NCBI GenBank assembly: GCA_025352915.1
Contig: JANXSA010000700.1
Location: 1-6,221 of the forward strand
Reading direction: 5' to 3'
Source of the DNA: Rhodospirillales bacterium
GTDB lineage: Bacteria > Pseudomonadota > Alphaproteobacteria > Acetobacterales > Acetobacteraceae
DNA length: 6,221 bases
The translations under genes and the position numbers were made by a program. The notes below the pieces were generated by a model that saw nothing but the letters and a program-made list of their open reading frames with translations, did no database searches and was not told where the DNA came from. Below, in pieces: positions 4,721-6,221 of this stretch; the stretch's first letter is position 1; each line of letters starts with the position of its first letter.

Positions 4721-6221
4721 ATGACCTCGCGCTGGCGCATCGGCTTCGACATTGGCGGCACGTTCACGGATTTCATTCTGCTCGACACCGAGCGGCAGGA
4801 CATCCGACTGCATAAATGCCTCACCACACCGGAGGATCCGTCGGTGGGCGCGCTGGAGGGGCTGAGCGAGATCGTGGCGGCAGCCGGCCTCACGCTCGGC
4901 GACATCGCCGATATCGTGCACGGCACCACGCTGGTGACCAATGCGCTGATCGAGCGCCGCGGCGCGAAGTTGGGGCTGATCACCACGGCCGGTTTCCGCG
5001 ACCTGCTGGAGATGGGCACCGAACAGCGCTACGATATCTACGACCTGTTCCTGCAGTACCCGGAACCGCTGGTGCCGCGCCGCCGGCGGCTGGAGGTGGC
5101 CGAACGCATGGACCGCGACGGCGTGACGGTGGTGCCGCTGGACGTTGACGGACTGCGCCGCGCCTTGCGCCAGCTTGTCGACGACGGCGTGGAGGCGGTG
5201 GCGGTCGGCTTCCTGCATTCCTATCGCAATCCCGCGCATGAGCGCGAAGCTGGGGCGCTGATCCGCCGCGAATTCCCGCAGCTTTCGGTGTCGCTGTCGT
5301 CGGACGTGGTGGCAGAGTTGTGGGAATACCAGCGGCTGGTCACGACCTGCGCCAATGCTTTCGTGCAACCACTGATGGACCACTACGTGCGGCGACTGGA
5401 ACAGGAATTGTGGGGGCGGGGCTTCCGCGGCGCGCTCTACCTGATGCATTCGGCCGGTGGCCTGGTGTCGCCCGAGACGGCGCGCGCCTTTCCGATCCGC
5501 CTGCTGGAATCCGGGCCAGCCGGCGGTGCCCTCGCCACCGCGTTCTTCGGCGCCACTGCCGGCAAGACCGATGTGATCAGCTTCGACATGGGCGGCACCA
5601 CGGCCAAGGCCTGCCTGATCGAGAACGGACGCGCCGCAGTTGCCGCCGAGATGGAGGCGGCTCGCGTGCACCGGTTCAAGAAGGGCTCGGGACTGCCGAT
5701 CAAGGCGCCGGTGATCGACATGATCGAGATCGGCGCCGGCGGCGGATCGATCGCCGGCGTCGACGAGGTCGGGTTGCTTAAGGTCGGTCCGTACTCGGCC
5801 GGTGCCGATCCAGGTCCGGCCTGCTACGGCCGCGGCGGTATGGAGGCGACGGTGACCGACGCCAACCTGATGCTGGGGTACTACGACCCCGGGTTCTTCC
5901 TGGGTGGGCGCATGGCGCTGGACCGCGATGCCGCCGAGCGCGCATTGGCGCGGTTGGGCGAACAGCTCGGCCTGTCAGTGATCAACACCGCCTGGGGTAT
6001 CCATCGCGTGGTCACCGAGAGCATGGCCGCGGCAGCGCGCATCCATATCGTTGAGAAGGGCCGCGACCCCCGACACTACGCCATGGTCGGCTTCGGCGGC
6101 GCCGGCCCGGCCCATGCCGCCGGCGTGGCCCGCGCGCTGGGGGTGCAGGAGGTGCTGGTGCCGCCAGCGTCCGGTGCCGCCTCGGCACTCGGCTTCCTCG
6201 CCGCCCCATTGTCATTCGAAC
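4721..6221 (+). CDS. hyuA: Hydantoinase/oxoprolinase family protein, HyuA-type subunit A (C-terminus off the window)
   Basis: Cytoplasmic ATP-dependent cyclic-amide hydrolase subunit. Family members open N-methylhydantoin, hydantoins or 5-oxoproline, usually together with a HyuB partner; acetone carboxylase subunits are distant relatives. The visible 500 residues start with the phosphate-binding motif FDIGGTFTD (9-17), then HGTTLVTNALIERRGAKLGLITTAGFRDLLEMG (67-99), together forming the N-terminal Hydant_A_N domain. The main domain follows with HSAGG (243-247), SGPAGG (264-269), FDMGGTTAK (288-296, second ASKHA-type phosphate motif), IGAGGGS (337-343), DPGPACYG (363-370) and GFGGAGPAHA (457-466). 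Full proteins have about 680-700 residues, so some 190 are missing. The ATG at 4721 places DIGGTFTD at the usual distance from the N-terminus; only a weak purine stretch (AAGAAAAGA, 4702-4710) precedes it. The divergent importer suggests that uptake and hydrolysis of the same compound are linked, which is inference. Family is certain; the exact substrate is not. Confidence 0.93.
   Translation, partial: MTSRWRIGFDIGGTFTDFILLDTERQDIRLHKCLTTPEDPSVGALEGLSEIVAAAGLTLGDIADIVHGTTLVTNALIERRGAKLGLITTAGFRDLLEMGTEQRYDIYDLFLQYPEPLVPRRRRLEVAERMDRDGVTVVPLDVDGLRRALRQLVDDGVEAVAVGFLHSYRNPAHEREAGALIRREFPQLSVSLSSDVVAELWEYQRLVTTCANAFVQPLMDHYVRRLEQELWGRGFRGALYLMHSAGGLVSPETARAFPIRLLESGPAGGALATAFFGATAGKTDVISFDMGGTTAKACLIENGRAAVAAEMEAARVHRFKKGSGLPIKAPVIDMIEIGAGGGSIAGVDEVGLLKVGPYSAGADPGPACYGRGGMEATVTDANLMLGYYDPGFFLGGRMALDRDAAERALARLGEQLGLSVINTAWGIHRVVTESMAAAARIHIVEKGRDPRHYAMVGFGGAGPAHAAGVARALGVQEVLVPPASGAASALGFLAAPLSFE

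Noticed and set aside
4700..5671. Minus-strand reading frame of 323 codons opposite the HyuA-type gene
   Set aside because: The plus strand encodes all HyuA motifs in order over this stretch; the antisense frame has His/Gln/Arg-rich composition and no recognisable domain.
1..6221. CRISPR arrays, tRNA/rRNA genes, insertion sequences or phage-type genes
   Set aside because: No spaced repeat arrays, tRNA-like folds, transposase motifs or terminal repeats were seen by eye; the window is filled by two metabolic units and their shared spacer.

Overview
The window is GC-rich. It carries two divergently oriented, tightly organised gene blocks from what looks like a free-living Proteobacterium. The base composition, the Tat-like signal on a family 5 binding protein, and the pairing of a peptide-type ABC importer with a hydantoinase/oxoprolinase-type enzyme suggest an alphaproteobacterium such as an Acetobacteraceae or other Rhodospirillales member. 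That lineage is inference; a high-GC betaproteobacterium cannot be excluded, and no rRNA or tRNA is present to settle it.

Minus-strand block (positions 4216 down to 1): an ABC importer of the dipeptide/oligopeptide/nickel (Dpp/Opp) class, in the order periplasmic substrate-binding protein (4216-2612), DppB-type permease (2608-1598), DppC-type permease (1601-699) and DppD-type ATPase (702-1, cut by the window edge). Junctions are very tight: a 3-nt gap, then an ATGA overlap, then a TTGA overlap. The block is therefore almost certainly one operon with translational coupling. A DppF-type second ATPase would be expected just outside the left edge.

Intergenic region (4217-4720, 504 bp): no convincing gene. 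It holds a strong Shine-Dalgarno and a candidate sigma70-type promoter for the binding protein, a second near-identical copy of the Shine-Dalgarno/start context 73 bp upstream, a nearly perfect 29-bp palindrome (4328-4356), an AT-rich patch around 4400-4470, and two inverted repeats nearer the plus-strand gene. As the shared upstream region of two divergent units it is the obvious place for common regulation.

Plus-strand block (4721 to the right edge): the first 500 codons of a HyuA-type (N-methylhydantoinase A / 5-oxoprolinase subunit A-like) ATP-dependent amidohydrolase. A HyuB-type partner would be expected beyond the edge.

Taken together, the locus looks like a scavenging unit: the importer brings in a small peptide-like or cyclic amide compound (a hydantoin, 5-oxoproline or related lactam, or a short peptide) and the cytoplasmic HyuA-type enzyme opens it at the expense of ATP. 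The substrate is not readable from sequence. All genes belong to well-known families and I saw no clearly new enzymatic or defence system; the most interesting material is in the intergenic region.
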